Shown in pieces: positions 35,101 to 45,700 of a DNA stretch of 64,000 bases (the first letter of the stretch is position 1; the number at the start of each line of letters is the position of its first letter). The notes under the pieces were generated by a model, which ran no database searches, was not told where the DNA came from, and saw only the letters and a list, made by a program, of their open reading frames with translations. This DNA comes from Pelomonas sp. BJYL3. Its GTDB lineage: Bacteria; Pseudomonadota; Gammaproteobacteria; Burkholderiales; Burkholderiaceae_C. The stretch spans positions 310,001 to 374,000 of the forward strand of contig NZ_JANZKX010000003.1 in assembly GCF_027257975.1 (NCBI RefSeq). Direction: 5' to 3'. A program made the translations under genes and the position numbers.

Positions 35101-36051
35101 ATGAACAGCCCTGACACCCCCCTCCCCCCGGACGCCAGCGCGGCTGAAGAAGAAGCCCAGGCCCCGGCCTGCGTGATGAGCTTCAACGCCAGCGAACCCA
35201 CCGGTGCCACCGGCATCGCCGGCGACATCGCCACCATCGCCGCCATGGGCGCCCATGCCCTGCCCGTCGTCACCGCCATCGTGCTGCGGGACACCGCCGA
35301 GATCTTCGAGCACCAGACCCTGGACAGCGACCTGCTCGTCGAGCAGGCCCGCTCGGTGCTGGAGGACGTCCCCGTCGCCGCCTGGAAGGTCGGCTTCCTG
35401 GGCAGCGCCGAGGGCGTCAGCGCCGTCGCCGAGGTGCTGTCCGACTACCCCGACGTGCCGCTGGTGTCCTACATGCCCGCCATCAGCTGGCTGGACGAGG
35501 AACAGCAGCAGAGCTACTGGGACAGCTTCCGCGAGCTGATCCTGCCCCAGACCCAGATCCTGGTGGGCAACCACAAGACCCTCACCGATTTCCTGCTGCC
35601 CGACTGGGACGCAAGCCGCCCGGCCTCGCCGCGCGAGCTGGCCGTGGCCGCCGCCGAACATGGCGCCCAGCATGTGCTGGTGACCGGCATCGCCCTGCCC
35701 AACCAGTTCGTCGACAACGTGCTGGCCAGCCCGCAGGGCCCCATCACCGGCGAGAAGTTCGAGCGCTTCGAGGTGAGCTTCATCGGTGCCGGCGAGACGC
35801 TGTCGGCCTCGCTGGCTGCCCTGCTCTCCGTGGGCGCCGAGATCCATGCCGCCGTCGGCGAGGCCCTGGCCTTCCTGGACCAGAGCCTGGACGCCGGCTT
35901 CCGCCCCGGCATGGGCAATGTGGTCCCGGACCGCTTCTTCTGGGCCCTGCCGCCCGGCGAGGAAGGTGAAGCCGGTGCCCCCGCCGAGCACGAGCACGGC
36001 CACGACCTGATGATGGACGAACCCGCCAAGGGCCCGCGCCGCATCCACTGA
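35101..36051 (+). CDS. ThiD-like hydroxymethylpyrimidine/phosphomethylpyrimidine kinase homologue
   Basis: The 316-residue protein is related to ThiD, which phosphorylates the pyrimidine moiety of thiamine. It keeps the order of motifs: [19 protein letters not shown] (ThiD has GSDPSGGAGIQAD), [22 protein letters not shown] and [10 protein letters not shown]. The catalytic position, usually Cys in ThiD (GTGC) or Asp in the wider ribokinase family (GAGD), reads GAGE here, so activity may be altered. The C-terminus is a His/Glu-rich tail ([15 protein letters not shown]). ATG 35101 begins the first family-like sequence; the frame is open far upstream without similarity. hemL follows after 20 bases. 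Confidence 0.78.
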   Translation: MNSPDTPLPPDASAAEEEAQAPACVMSFNASEPTGATGIAGDIATIAAMGAHALPVVTAIVLRDTAEIFEHQTLDSDLLVEQARSVLEDVPVAAWKVGFLGSAEGVSAVAEVLSDYPDVPLVSYMPAISWLDEEQQQSYWDSFRELILPQTQILVGNHKTLTDFLLPDWDASRPASPRELAVAAAEHGAQHVLVTGIALPNQFVDNVLASPQGPITGEKFERFEVSFIGAGETLSASLAALLSVGAEIHAAVGEALAFLDQSLDAGFRPGMGNVVPDRFFWALPPGEEGEAGAPAEHEHGHDLMMDEPAKGPRRIH

Positions 36052-36071
36052 CCCCTCTTCGACCCGATTCC

Positions 36072-37358
<1,287 letters not shown>

Positions 37359-37373
37359 CATCCGGCTGAAGCC

Positions 37374-38048
37374 ATGAGCACTGCCTCCCGCCGCTACCGC
37401 GCGGCGGTCTTCGACATGGACGGGCTGCTGCTCGACTCCGAGCGCCCCATCCAGGACGCCTGGCTGCAGCTGTCGGCCGAGGCCGGCGTCGCGTTGACGC
37501 CAGCCGACTACCGCCTGACCGTGGGCCGCAATCGCGCCGACTGCCTGGCCTTGCTGACCGGCTGGTTCGGCTCAACCGAGGCGGCCGAGCGCATGTACGA
37601 AGCCGTCGACGCCGAGGTCGCACGGCGCTTCGCCGGCCGCGGCTTCGCGCTCAAGCCCGGCGTCCTGCCCTTGCTGCAGGCCCTGCGCGAGCGCGGCATC
37701 CCCTGTGCCGTCGCCTCCTCCACCCGCCACGCCAAGGTGCTGGACCGCCTGAGGGCGGCCGGCATCGTGGCGCACTTCGACCCCATCCACGGCGGCGACC
37801 AGGTCGCGCGCGGCAAGCCGCATCCGGACCTCTTCGAGCTGGCCGCGCGCAGCCTGGCTCATGCGACGAGCGACTGCCTGGTCTTCGAGGACTCCAGCTA
37901 CGGCGCCCAGGGCGCGCTGGCGGCCGGCATGGGCGTGGTCCTGGTGCCCGACCTCAAGGAACCCGATCCGGACATCGCCCCGCGATGCCTCATCCTCTCC
38001 AGCCTCGACCAGGCCCTGGCCCATGTGCCGGCCTGGTTCGGCGACTGA
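37374..38048 (+). CDS. HAD-family phosphatase
   Basis: The 224-residue protein has all four HAD motifs: VFDMDGLLLDSE (nucleophile D14, D16), CAVASSTRHAKV, GKPHPDLFELA and CLVFEDSSYGAQGALAAGM. The helical cap between motif I and II is of the beta-phosphoglucomutase/phosphoglycolate phosphatase type. A substrate cannot be named. It lies between hemL and mpl with 15- and 16-base gaps, part of the same run of plus-strand genes. Confidence 0.88.
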   Translation: MSTASRRYRAAVFDMDGLLLDSERPIQDAWLQLSAEAGVALTPADYRLTVGRNRADCLALLTGWFGSTEAAERMYEAVDAEVARRFAGRGFALKPGVLPLLQALRERGIPCAVASSTRHAKVLDRLRAAGIVAHFDPIHGGDQVARGKPHPDLFELAARSLAHATSDCLVFEDSSYGAQGALAAGMGVVLVPDLKEPDPDIAPRCLILSSLDQALAHVPAWFGD

Positions 38049-38064
38049 TCATCTGCAGCACACC

Positions 38065-39441
38065 ATGCACATCCACATCCTCGGCATCTGCGGCACCTTC
38101 ATGGGCGGCCTGGCGGCCCTGGCCCGCGAGGCCGGCCACCGCGTCACGGGCTGCGATGCCAATGTCTACCCGCCCATGTCCACGCAGCTGGAGGCCCTGG
38201 GCATCGAGCTGATCGAGGGCTTCGGCGCCGAGCAGCTGGCGCTGAAGCCCGACCTCTTCGTGATCGGCAACGTGGTCACCCGCTCCAGCGAGGGCCGCTT
38301 CCCGCTGATGGAAGCCATCCTGGACGCCGGCCTGCCCTACACCAGCGGCCCGCAGTGGCTGGCCGAGCACGTGCTGCAGGGCCGCCACGTGCTGGCCGTG
38401 GCCGGCACGCACGGCAAGACCACCACCACCTCCATGCTGGCCTGGATCCTGGAGCATGCCGGGCTGAACCCCGGCTTCCTGGTGGGCGGCGTGCCGCAGA
38501 ACTTCGGGGTCTCCGCAAGACTTGGCACCGTGACGCCGCGGTCTCCGTTTGTCATTGAAGCGGACGAATACGACACCGCCTTCTTCGACAAGCGCAGCAA
38601 GTTCGTCCACTACCGCCCGCGCACCGCCGTGCTGAACAACCTCGAGTTCGACCACGCGGACATCTTCCCGGACCTGGCCGCCATCGAGACCCAGTTCCAC
38701 CACCTCGTGCGCACCGTGCCGCCCAGCGGCCGTCTGGTCGTCAATGCCCGCGAGGAAGCCCTGCAGCGCGTGCTCCAGCGCGGCTGCTGGAGCGAGGTGC
38801 AGCGCTTCGGCGCCCGCAAGGAAGAGCCCGGCACCCTGCGTGCCCGCGGCGAGCCCTCGGCCTTCGACGTGCTGCGTGGCGCGCTCAAGGTCGCCCGTGT
38901 GGAATGGGACCTGGCCGGCGAGCACAACCAGCTCAACGCCCTGGCCGCCATGGCCGCGGCCGAGCACCTGGGCGTGACACCCGAACAGTCCGCCGCCGCG
39001 CTGGCCGTCTTCAAGAACGTGCGCCGCCGGCTGGAGCTGCGCGGCGAGGCCGGTGGCGTCAAGGTCTACGACGACTTCGCCCACCACCCCACGGCCATCC
39101 GCACCACCGTCAATGGCCTGCGCCGCCGCATTGCGCCGGCAGAGCGCATCCTCGCCGTCTTCGAGCCGCGCTCCAACACCATGAAGCTGGGCACGATGAA
39201 GGCCCAGCTGCCCTGGGCGCTGGAGGAAGTGGACCTGGCCTTCTGCAACCAGGCCGGCCTGGGCTGGGACGCGGCCGAGGCCCTGCTGCCCATGGGCGCT
39301 CAGGCCCAGGTGCACGAGGGCGTCGACGCGCTGGTGGCGGCCATCGTGAAGGCCGCCCGCCCGGGGGACCATGTCCTGTGCATGAGCAACGGCGGCTTCG
39401 GCGGCATTCACGAGAAGCTGCTGGCGGCGCTGGCGCGCTGA
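38065..39441 (+). CDS. mpl: UDP-MurNAc:L-Ala-gamma-D-Glu-meso-Dap ligase
   Basis: The 458-residue Mur ligase reattaches recycled tripeptide to UDP-N-acetylmuramic acid in peptidoglycan recycling. It begins MHIHILGICGTFMGGLAALA, the Mpl variant of the MurC N-terminus, has the ATP loop VAGTHGKTTTTSMLAW (about 112-127), EADEYDTAFFDKRSKF near 165 and DDFAHHPTAIRTTVNGL near 338. The start at 38065 matches the family; the open frame continues upstream in the HAD gene without meaning. Confidence 0.96.
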   Translation: MHIHILGICGTFMGGLAALAREAGHRVTGCDANVYPPMSTQLEALGIELIEGFGAEQLALKPDLFVIGNVVTRSSEGRFPLMEAILDAGLPYTSGPQWLAEHVLQGRHVLAVAGTHGKTTTTSMLAWILEHAGLNPGFLVGGVPQNFGVSARLGTVTPRSPFVIEADEYDTAFFDKRSKFVHYRPRTAVLNNLEFDHADIFPDLAAIETQFHHLVRTVPPSGRLVVNAREEALQRVLQRGCWSEVQRFGARKEEPGTLRARGEPSAFDVLRGALKVARVEWDLAGEHNQLNALAAMAAAEHLGVTPEQSAAALAVFKNVRRRLELRGEAGGVKVYDDFAHHPTAIRTTVNGLRRRIAPAERILAVFEPRSNTMKLGTMKAQLPWALEEVDLAFCNQAGLGWDAAEALLPMGAQAQVHEGVDALVAAIVKAARPGDHVLCMSNGGFGGIHEKLLAALAR

Positions 39442-39465
39442 GACACCGACGCGGGCGCTGAGGCA

Positions 39466-39480
39466 GGCAAGACCTGCCCC
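39466..39480 (+). repeat. GGCAAGACCTG motif, copy 1
   Basis: GGCAAGACCTGCCCC lies in the spacer after mpl; a 6-bp GGCAGG/CCTGCC stem can form around it. A closely similar 16-base motif lies on the other side of the deacetylase gene and a third variant after nadA. Possibly a short dispersed palindromic repeat. Confidence 0.3.
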
Positions 39481-39507
39481 TGGCCCGCTGCGCTGCAGCA
39501 GGCGTGA

Positions 39508-40449
39508 TCAGCGGGCCGTGGCGTCCGGCTTGCCGAGCCGCTCGATCTCGTAGTCCCCGTCATCCACCAGCCGCTCCCAGCCCTCGAAGCGGCCCAGGCC
39601 CAGCGAACGGGCCATGGACAGCAGCAGGCTCTGGCCGGCCACATTGCTGAGCGGCTGCAGCTGGTAGACCGGGTCCTCGAAGGCCTCGGCCGGCGAGATG
39701 AACTGCCAGCCGCGGGCCTTGAACATCGCGACGACGTCGTCCAGGAACAGGGCATTGAGCAGGTTGTGGTGGGTCAGCAGGACCTGGGCGATGTCCCGCC
39801 CCTGCAGACGCCGCGACAGCGCCTGGTAGGCCTGCGCCCGCTGCCAGAGGTGGTCCAGGTAGGCCTGGCGGATGTCGCTCACATCGGCCTGGGGATCCGC
39901 CTTCAGCCGCGTTTCCAGGAATTCGTTGAGGCGCCAGTCGCTGGTGTCCAGGCTCACATAGGCATTGCGAAAGCCCTGGGCCTTCAGCCAGGCGCGCATG
40001 CCGTCTCGCTTGGCCTCGGGCTTGCCTTCGCGCAGGAAGGTGAAGCGGAACCAGCGCTGCAGTCCGGCCTGGCCGGTGAGGATCTGCTGGCAGCGCTGGA
40101 TCTCGTCCTGGTACTGCTCGAGGCTCACCTGCGGGCTGTTGAGATCCAGGTGCGTCATGGTGTGGTTGCCCAGCAGCTGGCCGGCCTGCGACCAGGCCTG
40201 GACCAGGGCCAGGCCCTCGGGCCGGTCTGCGCCGTTGCCGCAGGTCACGAAGAGCGCGGCCTGCACGCGGTGCTTGCGCAGTGCCGCGAGTATGGCCTCA
40301 TTGCGGGCCTGCGGACTGAGCCGCGGCGTGGCGCTGAGGTGGGGGCCGTCGTCCATGGTGAGGGCGATGCGCTGAGGCGCTTGCGCCAGCGCGGACGAGG
40401 CGAAGGCGGCCAGGGCGGCCGCCGCGGTGAGCAGGAGGGATCGGATCAT
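39508..40449 (-). CDS. secreted polysaccharide deacetylase family protein
   Basis: The 313-residue protein has a signal peptide (about residues 1-23) and a NodB-homology domain with TMDDGP (D33, D34) and the metal motif HTMTH (H96, H100). These enzymes remove N- or O-acetyl groups from peptidoglycan, chitin or exopolysaccharide in the envelope. The C-terminal third (after the AQVLLTHHNLLNALFLDD segment) is well conserved in a betaproteobacterial subgroup by appearance but has no named motif. GACAAT lies six bases before ATG 40449, without a ribosome-binding site. Both flanks carry a GGCAAGACCTG motif. Confidence 0.88.
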   Translation of the reverse strand: MIRSLLLTAAAALAAFASSALAQAPQRIALTMDDGPHLSATPRLSPQARNEAILAALRKHRVQAALFVTCGNGADRPEGLALVQAWSQAGQLLGNHTMTHLDLNSPQVSLEQYQDEIQRCQQILTGQAGLQRWFRFTFLREGKPEAKRDGMRAWLKAQGFRNAYVSLDTSDWRLNEFLETRLKADPQADVSDIRQAYLDHLWQRAQAYQALSRRLQGRDIAQVLLTHHNLLNALFLDDVVAMFKARGWQFISPAEAFEDPVYQLQPLSNVAGQSLLLSMARSLGLGRFEGWERLVDDGDYEIERLGKPDATAR

Positions 40450-40455
40450 GCGGCG

Positions 40456-40461
40456 ATTGTC
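40456..40461 (-). promoter_or_regulatory. -10-like box six bases before the deacetylase ATG
   Basis: GACAAT on the minus strand is followed by six bases and the ATG at 40449. A leaderless mRNA is predicted; no -35 hexamer is obvious. Confidence 0.4.
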
Positions 40462-40516
40462 TCCAGCCCGCGCCCGAAGCCGAAAGGCCTGCCCGGCGAC
40501 GGTGCGCGCTGCGCCC

Positions 40517-40532
40517 GGCAAGACCTGACCCC
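40517..40532 (+). repeat. GGCAAGACCTG motif, copy 2
   Basis: GGCAAGACCTGACCCC lies in the spacer between the deacetylase and FAD-protein genes. It matches the copy at 39466-39480 apart from one inserted base. The same 16 bases occur inverted inside the solute-receptor gene at 1723-1738, where they are coding. Confidence 0.3.
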
Positions 40533-40537
40533 GGGGA

Positions 40538-42205
40538 TCAGACGCCCATCAGCTCCTTCGCCAGCGCCTCCGCCACCTCGATGCCATCCACCCCGGCCGA
40601 CATGATGCCGCCGGCGTAGCCCGCCCCTTCGCCGGCCGGATAGAGGCCGCGCACATTGAGGCTCTGGTAGTCCCGGCCCCGCGTGACGCGCAGGGGGCTG
40701 GAGGTGCGGGTCTCGACGCCCGTCAGCACCGCATCGTGCATGTCGAAGCCGCGGATCTGGCGGCCGAAGGCGGGCAGGGCCTCGCGGATGGCGTCCAGGC
40801 AGTAGTCGGGCAGGCTGCCGCGGCCCTTCTCCTGCAGATTGGTCAGGTGCACGCCTGGCTTGTAGGACGGCATCACGCTGCCGAACTCGGAGCTCACCTG
40901 GCGCTTGATGAAGTCGCCCACCAGGCTGCCCGGGGCGATGTAGCCACCGCCGCCCAGCTCGTAGGCCCGCGATTCCCAGATGCGCTGGAAGGCCATGCCA
41001 TCCAGCGGATTGACCGGGCCCTCGCTCAGGCCGTCCTGGCGGTAGTCCTGCGGGCTGATGCCCACGACGATGCCGGCATTGGCATTGCGCTCATTGCGCG
41101 AGTACTGGCTCATGCCGTTGGTGACCACACGGTTGGGCTCGGAGGTGGCGGCCACCACGGTGCCGCCGGGGCACATGCAGAAGCTGTAGACCGAGCGGCC
41201 GTTCTTGGCGTGGTGCACCAGCTTGTAGTCCGCCGCGCCCAGCAGGGCATTGCCGGCGTTGGGGCCGAAGCGGGCCTTGTCGATCAGGCTTTGCGGGTGC
41301 TCGATGCGGTAGCCGATGGAGAAGGGCTTGGCCTCCATGTAGACGCCGCGCTCGTGCAGCATCTGGAAGGTGTCGCGCGCGCTGTGGCCCAGCGCCAGCA
41401 CGACCTGGTCGGCACGGATCTGCTCGCCGCTCTCCAGCACCACGCCGCGCACGTGGCGCTGGCCGTCCTGGCCGGGCTCGATGAGCAGGTCGCTGACCTT
41501 CTGCTGGAAGCGGATCTCGCCCCCCAGGGCCTCGATCTCGGCCCGGATCTTGATCACCATGCTCACCAGGCGGAAGGTGCCGATGTGGGGCTTGGAGACG
41601 TAGAGGATCTCCTCGGGCGCGCCAGCCTTCACGAACTCGGTCAGCACCTTGCGGGTGAGGAAGCGGGGGTCGGAGATCTGGCTGTAGAGCTTGCCGTCCG
41701 AGAAGGTGCCGGCGCCGCCCTCGCCGAACTGCACGTTCGACTCGGGATGCAGGTTCTGCTTGCGCCAGAGGTCCCAGGTGTCCTTGGTGCGTTCGCGCAC
41801 CTGCTTGCCGCGCTCCAGCACGATGGGGCGCAGGCCCATCTGCGCCAGGATCAGCGCGGCCAGGATGCCGCAGGGGCCGAAGCCGATCACCACGGGGCGC
41901 AGCTTGTCGCCCTGGTTGTAGAAGTCCAGCGGCGCGTGGCCGATGAAGTGGTAGCTCGTGTCGGGCGTGGGCTTGACATGGGTGTCGCCCTCGAAGCGGG
42001 CCAGCACGGCGGCTTCGTCCTCGACCTCGCAGTCCACGGTGTAGATCAGCATCATGGCCGTCTTCTTGCGCGCGTCATGGCTGCGCTTGAAGAGGTGGAA
42101 GGCCTTGAGCTGGCTGGACTTCAGGCCCAGGCGCTGGACGATGGCCGGGCGGAGCTCGTCCTCGGCATGGTTCAGCGGCAGGCGGAGTTCGGTGATGCGG
42201 ATCAT
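40538..42205 (-). CDS. FAD-dependent dehydrogenase-like protein
   Basis: The 555-residue protein has an N-terminal domain of about 90 residues (with LKSSQLKAFHLFKRSHDARK), then a Rossmann FAD-binding region RPVVIGFGPCGILAALILAQ near 103-122, ERGKQVRERTKDTW, and late flavoprotein motifs SPLRVTRGRDYQSLNVRGLY and AGEGAGYAGGIMSAGVDG. This matches a widespread family of uncharacterised FAD-dependent dehydrogenases (COG2509-like). Substrate and partner are unknown. The gene ends close to the deacetylase gene start on the same strand, and its ATG is preceded by GAGGACCTCC. Confidence 0.88.
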   Translation of the reverse strand: MIRITELRLPLNHAEDELRPAIVQRLGLKSSQLKAFHLFKRSHDARKKTAMMLIYTVDCEVEDEAAVLARFEGDTHVKPTPDTSYHFIGHAPLDFYNQGDKLRPVVIGFGPCGILAALILAQMGLRPIVLERGKQVRERTKDTWDLWRKQNLHPESNVQFGEGGAGTFSDGKLYSQISDPRFLTRKVLTEFVKAGAPEEILYVSKPHIGTFRLVSMVIKIRAEIEALGGEIRFQQKVSDLLIEPGQDGQRHVRGVVLESGEQIRADQVVLALGHSARDTFQMLHERGVYMEAKPFSIGYRIEHPQSLIDKARFGPNAGNALLGAADYKLVHHAKNGRSVYSFCMCPGGTVVAATSEPNRVVTNGMSQYSRNERNANAGIVVGISPQDYRQDGLSEGPVNPLDGMAFQRIWESRAYELGGGGYIAPGSLVGDFIKRQVSSEFGSVMPSYKPGVHLTNLQEKGRGSLPDYCLDAIREALPAFGRQIRGFDMHDAVLTGVETRTSSPLRVTRGRDYQSLNVRGLYPAGEGAGYAGGIMSAGVDGIEVAEALAKELMGV

Positions 42206-42287
42206 GGAGGTCCTCAGGGGCGTGGCGATAACCCAGTGGGGATGAGAAACGAGTCCGGCCGCGAAGGCAAGCCAGGCTCAGAAACGG

Positions 42288-42311
42288 AAACGGCGCCTTT
42301 GCAGGCGCCGT
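42288..42311 (-). terminator. terminator after the 55-residue protein gene
   Basis: ACGGCGCC and GGCGCCGT (42290-42311) pair as an 8-bp stem with a six-base loop, followed on the minus strand by TTCCGTTTC. It lies 26 bases after the small gene's stop. The stem arms are identical to those at 4603-4622. Confidence 0.6.
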
Positions 42312-42337
42312 CATGCAGTCTTGAGACCGCCGGTCGA

Positions 42338-42505
42338 TCAGCCGCCCTTGTGGGTGCGCTTGCCGGGGTTCTTCTTGCTGCGGGTGTGGGTGCCGCGCTC
42401 CAGGCTGGTGCAGTTGCCGCGACCGTGCGTGAAGCTCACGCCGTTGGCGGGGACGGGACGGGGGGCGGCGCGCTTGTCGGCCTCGGTGACGATCTTGTTG
42501 CCCAT
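42338..42505 (-). CDS. small basic protein of unknown function
   Basis: A 55-codon gene (ATG 42505) encodes a strongly basic protein rich in Lys, Arg, Gly and Thr, from MGNKIVTEADKRAAPRP to the tail KKNPGKRTHKGG. No known domain is recognised. The composition suggests nucleic-acid or ribosome binding; this is an inference. CTGGAG stands at the proper distance upstream, a TTGACC-17-ATCAAT promoter precedes it, and a terminator follows, so the gene looks like a self-contained, expressed unit. It is divergent from mfd. The 17 upstream codons in frame are rejected because they overlap the promoter. Confidence 0.65.
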   Translation of the reverse strand: MGNKIVTEADKRAAPRPVPANGVSFTHGRGNCTSLERGTHTRSKKNPGKRTHKGG

Positions 42506-42527
42506 GGTGGCTCCAGAAGGGTTGTAA

Positions 42528-42556
42528 ATTGATGACGGCAGCTTTTCGCGGGTCAA
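42528..42556 (-). promoter_or_regulatory. promoter of the small basic protein gene
   Basis: TTGACC (42551-42556) and ATCAAT (42528-42533) on the minus strand are 17 bases apart, the best sigma-70-type pair in the window. The start site would fall about 15 bases before the ATG. Confidence 0.5.
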
Positions 42557-42688
42557 CTCGTTATTTTAGCCCGACTGCGGCCGAATCCCGCCAGCGCCTG
42601 TGGCGGCCCGCCTGCATGCCCCCGTCCGCCAGCCGTGACCTGAACCACGCGCATCGCCCCTGCTGACAGTTTTGGCGGCCCCGCTCCC

Positions 42689-42694
42689 TACAAT
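42689..42694 (+). promoter_or_regulatory. -10-like box upstream of mfd
   Basis: TACAAT lies 43 bases before the mfd ATG. CTGACA lies 20 bases upstream of it, too far for a standard -35 spacing, so the assignment is weak. Confidence 0.3.
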
Positions 42695-42737
42695 CCGCCC
42701 AGCCCCCGAGAGGGGCTGTTCCTGTTTGTAGCGCCCC

Positions 42738-45700
42738 ATGCAACTGCCCCTGATCGCTCCCGGAAAGAAGTTCTCGCTGCCCCGCCCGCCGGGCTCGGCC
42801 GACGCCCTGCTGCTGGCCCGCTTCTGCCGCCAGCAGCTGGAGTCCGGCCGGCTGTGCACCATCGTCACGGCGGAGCCCGGTGACACCCAGCGCCTGGAGG
42901 ACGAGCTCAAGTTCTTCGCGCCGGAGCTGCGCGTGGCCGTCTTCCCGGACTGGGAGACCCTGCCCTACGACACCTTCAGCCCGCACCAGGACCTGATCTC
43001 CGAGCGCCTGGCCACGCTGTGGCGCCTGCTGCAGGCCAAGGGCCGGCCGCGCGAGGAGCGCGACGTTGACGTGGTCCTGCTGCCCGCCAGCACCGCGCTG
43101 ACGCGCCTCGCCCCGCCCTCCTTCCTGGCGGCCACCACCTTCCAGTTCAAGCAGAAGCAGCGCCTGGACGAGGCCGCGCTGAAGGCGCAGCTGGTGCTGG
43201 GCGGCTATGCGCATGTCTCGCAGGTGGTCTCGCCGGGCGAGTTCGCGGTGCGCGGCGGCCTGATCGACCTCTTCCCCATGGGCTCGCCCGTGCCCTACCG
43301 GGTGGATCTCTTCGGCGACGAGGTCGACTCCATCCGCACCTTCGACCCCGACAGCCAGCGCAGCCTCTACCCCGTGCCCGAGGTGCGCCTGCTGCCCGGC
43401 CGCGAGTTCCCCATGGACGAGGCCGCCCGCCAGGCCTTCCGCGCCCGCTGGCGCGAAAAGATGGACGGCGACCCCAGCAGGTCCCGGCTCTACAAGGACA
43501 TGGCCACGGGCCTGGCCACCGCCGGCATCGAGTACTACCTGCCGCTCTTCTTCGAGCAGACGGCCAGCTTCTTCGACTTCGTGCCCGAGGACGGCGCCCT
43601 GGTGCTGCACGGCGAGGTCGACGAGGCCCTCAACCGCTTCTGGACCGACACCCGCGAGCGCCACCGCTTCCTGCAGCACGACCCCGAGCGGCCGCTGCTG
43701 CCGCCCGAGGAGATCTTCCTGCGCGTCGAGGACTTCTTCGGCGCCACGCGCACGCGGGCCGTGTTCAGCGTGCGCGGCGCCGAGGCCGTGGACTATGCCC
43801 GCCCCCTGCCCGACATCAGCGTCGAGCGCGGCGCCCAGGAGCCCCTGGCCCGCCTGGCCTCGCACCTGAAGACCACGCCGCACCGCGTGCTGATCGTGGC
43901 CGAGAGCGAGGGCCGGCGCGAGAGCCTGCTGGAGCTGCTGCGGGACAACAAGATCGATCCTCCCTCCGTGGCGAGCCTGGCCGAGTTCCAGGCCTCCGAC
44001 GAGAAGTTCGCCATCACCGCCGCACCGCTGGCTGCGGGCTTCTTCTGGCACGAGCCGGAGGCGGCGCCCCAGGGCATCGCCATCCAGTTCCTGACCGAGA
44101 CCGAGCTCTTCGCCACCACGCCCACCACGCGGCGGCGGCGCAAGCAGGAGCTGGTCAGCGACGTCAACGCCCTGATCAAGGACCTCTCCGAGCTGAAGGT
44201 CGGCGACCCCGTGGTGCACATGAACCACGGCATCGGCCGCTACCAGGGGCTGATCAACATCGACCTGGGCGACGGCCCCTCGGAATTCCTGCACCTCGAA
44301 TATGCCGACAAGGCCACGCTCTACGTGCCCGTGGCGCAGCTGCACCTGATCAGCCGCTACACGGGCGTGTCGGCCGAGGAAGCGCCGCTGCACAAGCTGG
44401 GCTCGGCGCAATGGGAGAAGGCCAAGCGCAAGGCCGCCGAGCAGGTGCGCGACACCGCGGCCGAGCTGCTGAACCTCTACGCGCGCCGCGCGGCGCGAGA
44501 GGGCCACGCCTTCCGCTACTCGCCGCATGACTACGAGGCCTTCGCCGCCTCCTTCGGATTCGAGGAGACGCCGGACCAGCGCGCCGCCATCCATGCGGTG
44601 ATCCAGGACATGATCTCGCCCAAGCCCATGGACCGCCTGGTCTGCGGCGACGTGGGCTTCGGCAAGACCGAGGTGGCCCTGCGCGCCGCCTTCGTCGCCG
44701 TGATGGGTGGCAAGCAGGTGGCCCTGCTGGCGCCCACCACGCTGCTGGCCGAGCAGCACTACCAGAACATCGCGGACCGCTTCGGCCGCTGGCCGGTGAA
44801 GGTGGCCGAGATGAGCCGCTTCCGCTCGCCCAAGGAGATCAAGGCCGCGATGGAAGGCCTGGCGGACGGCAGCATCGACATCGTCATCGGCACCCACAAG
44901 CTGCTCTCGCCGGACGTCAAGTTCAAGCGGCTGGGCCTGCTGGTGATCGACGAGGAACACCGCTTCGGCGTGCGCCACAAGGAGGCGATGAAGGCCATGC
45001 GCGCCGAGGTGGACGTGCTGACCCTCACTGCCACGCCCATCCCGCGCACGCTGGGCATGGCGCTGGAAGGCCTGCGCGACCTCAGCGTGATCGCCACCGC
45101 GCCGCAGCGCCGCCTGGCCATCAAGACCTTTGTGCGCACCGAAACCAGCGGCACCATCCGCGAGGCCGTGCTGCGCGAATTGAAGCGCGGCGGCCAGGTC
45201 TACTTCCTGCACAACGAGGTCGAGACCATCGAGAACCGCAAGCAGAAGCTCGAGGAGCTGGTGCCAGAGGCCCGCATCGTCGTGGCCCATGGCCAGATGC
45301 CCGAGCGCGAGCTGGAGCGGGTGATGCGCGAGTTCGTCGGCGGGCGGCACAACGTGCTGCTGTGCTCGACCATCATCGAGACTGGCATCGACGTGCCCAG
45401 CGCCAACACCATCGTCATCAGCCGGGCCGACAAATTCGGCCTCGCCCAGCTGCACCAGCTGCGCGGCCGCGTGGGTCGCTCCCACCACCAGGCCTATGCC
45501 TACCTGATGGTGCCGGATGTCGAAGGCCTCACCAAGCAGGCGGCGCAGCGCCTGGAGGCCATCCAGCAGATGGAAGAGCTGGGCTCGGGCTTCTACCTCG
45601 CCATGCACGACCTCGAGATCCGCGGCTGCGGCGAGGTGCTGGGCGAGAACCAGAGCGGCAACATGATGGAGGTGGGCTTCCAGCTCTACAACGACATGCT

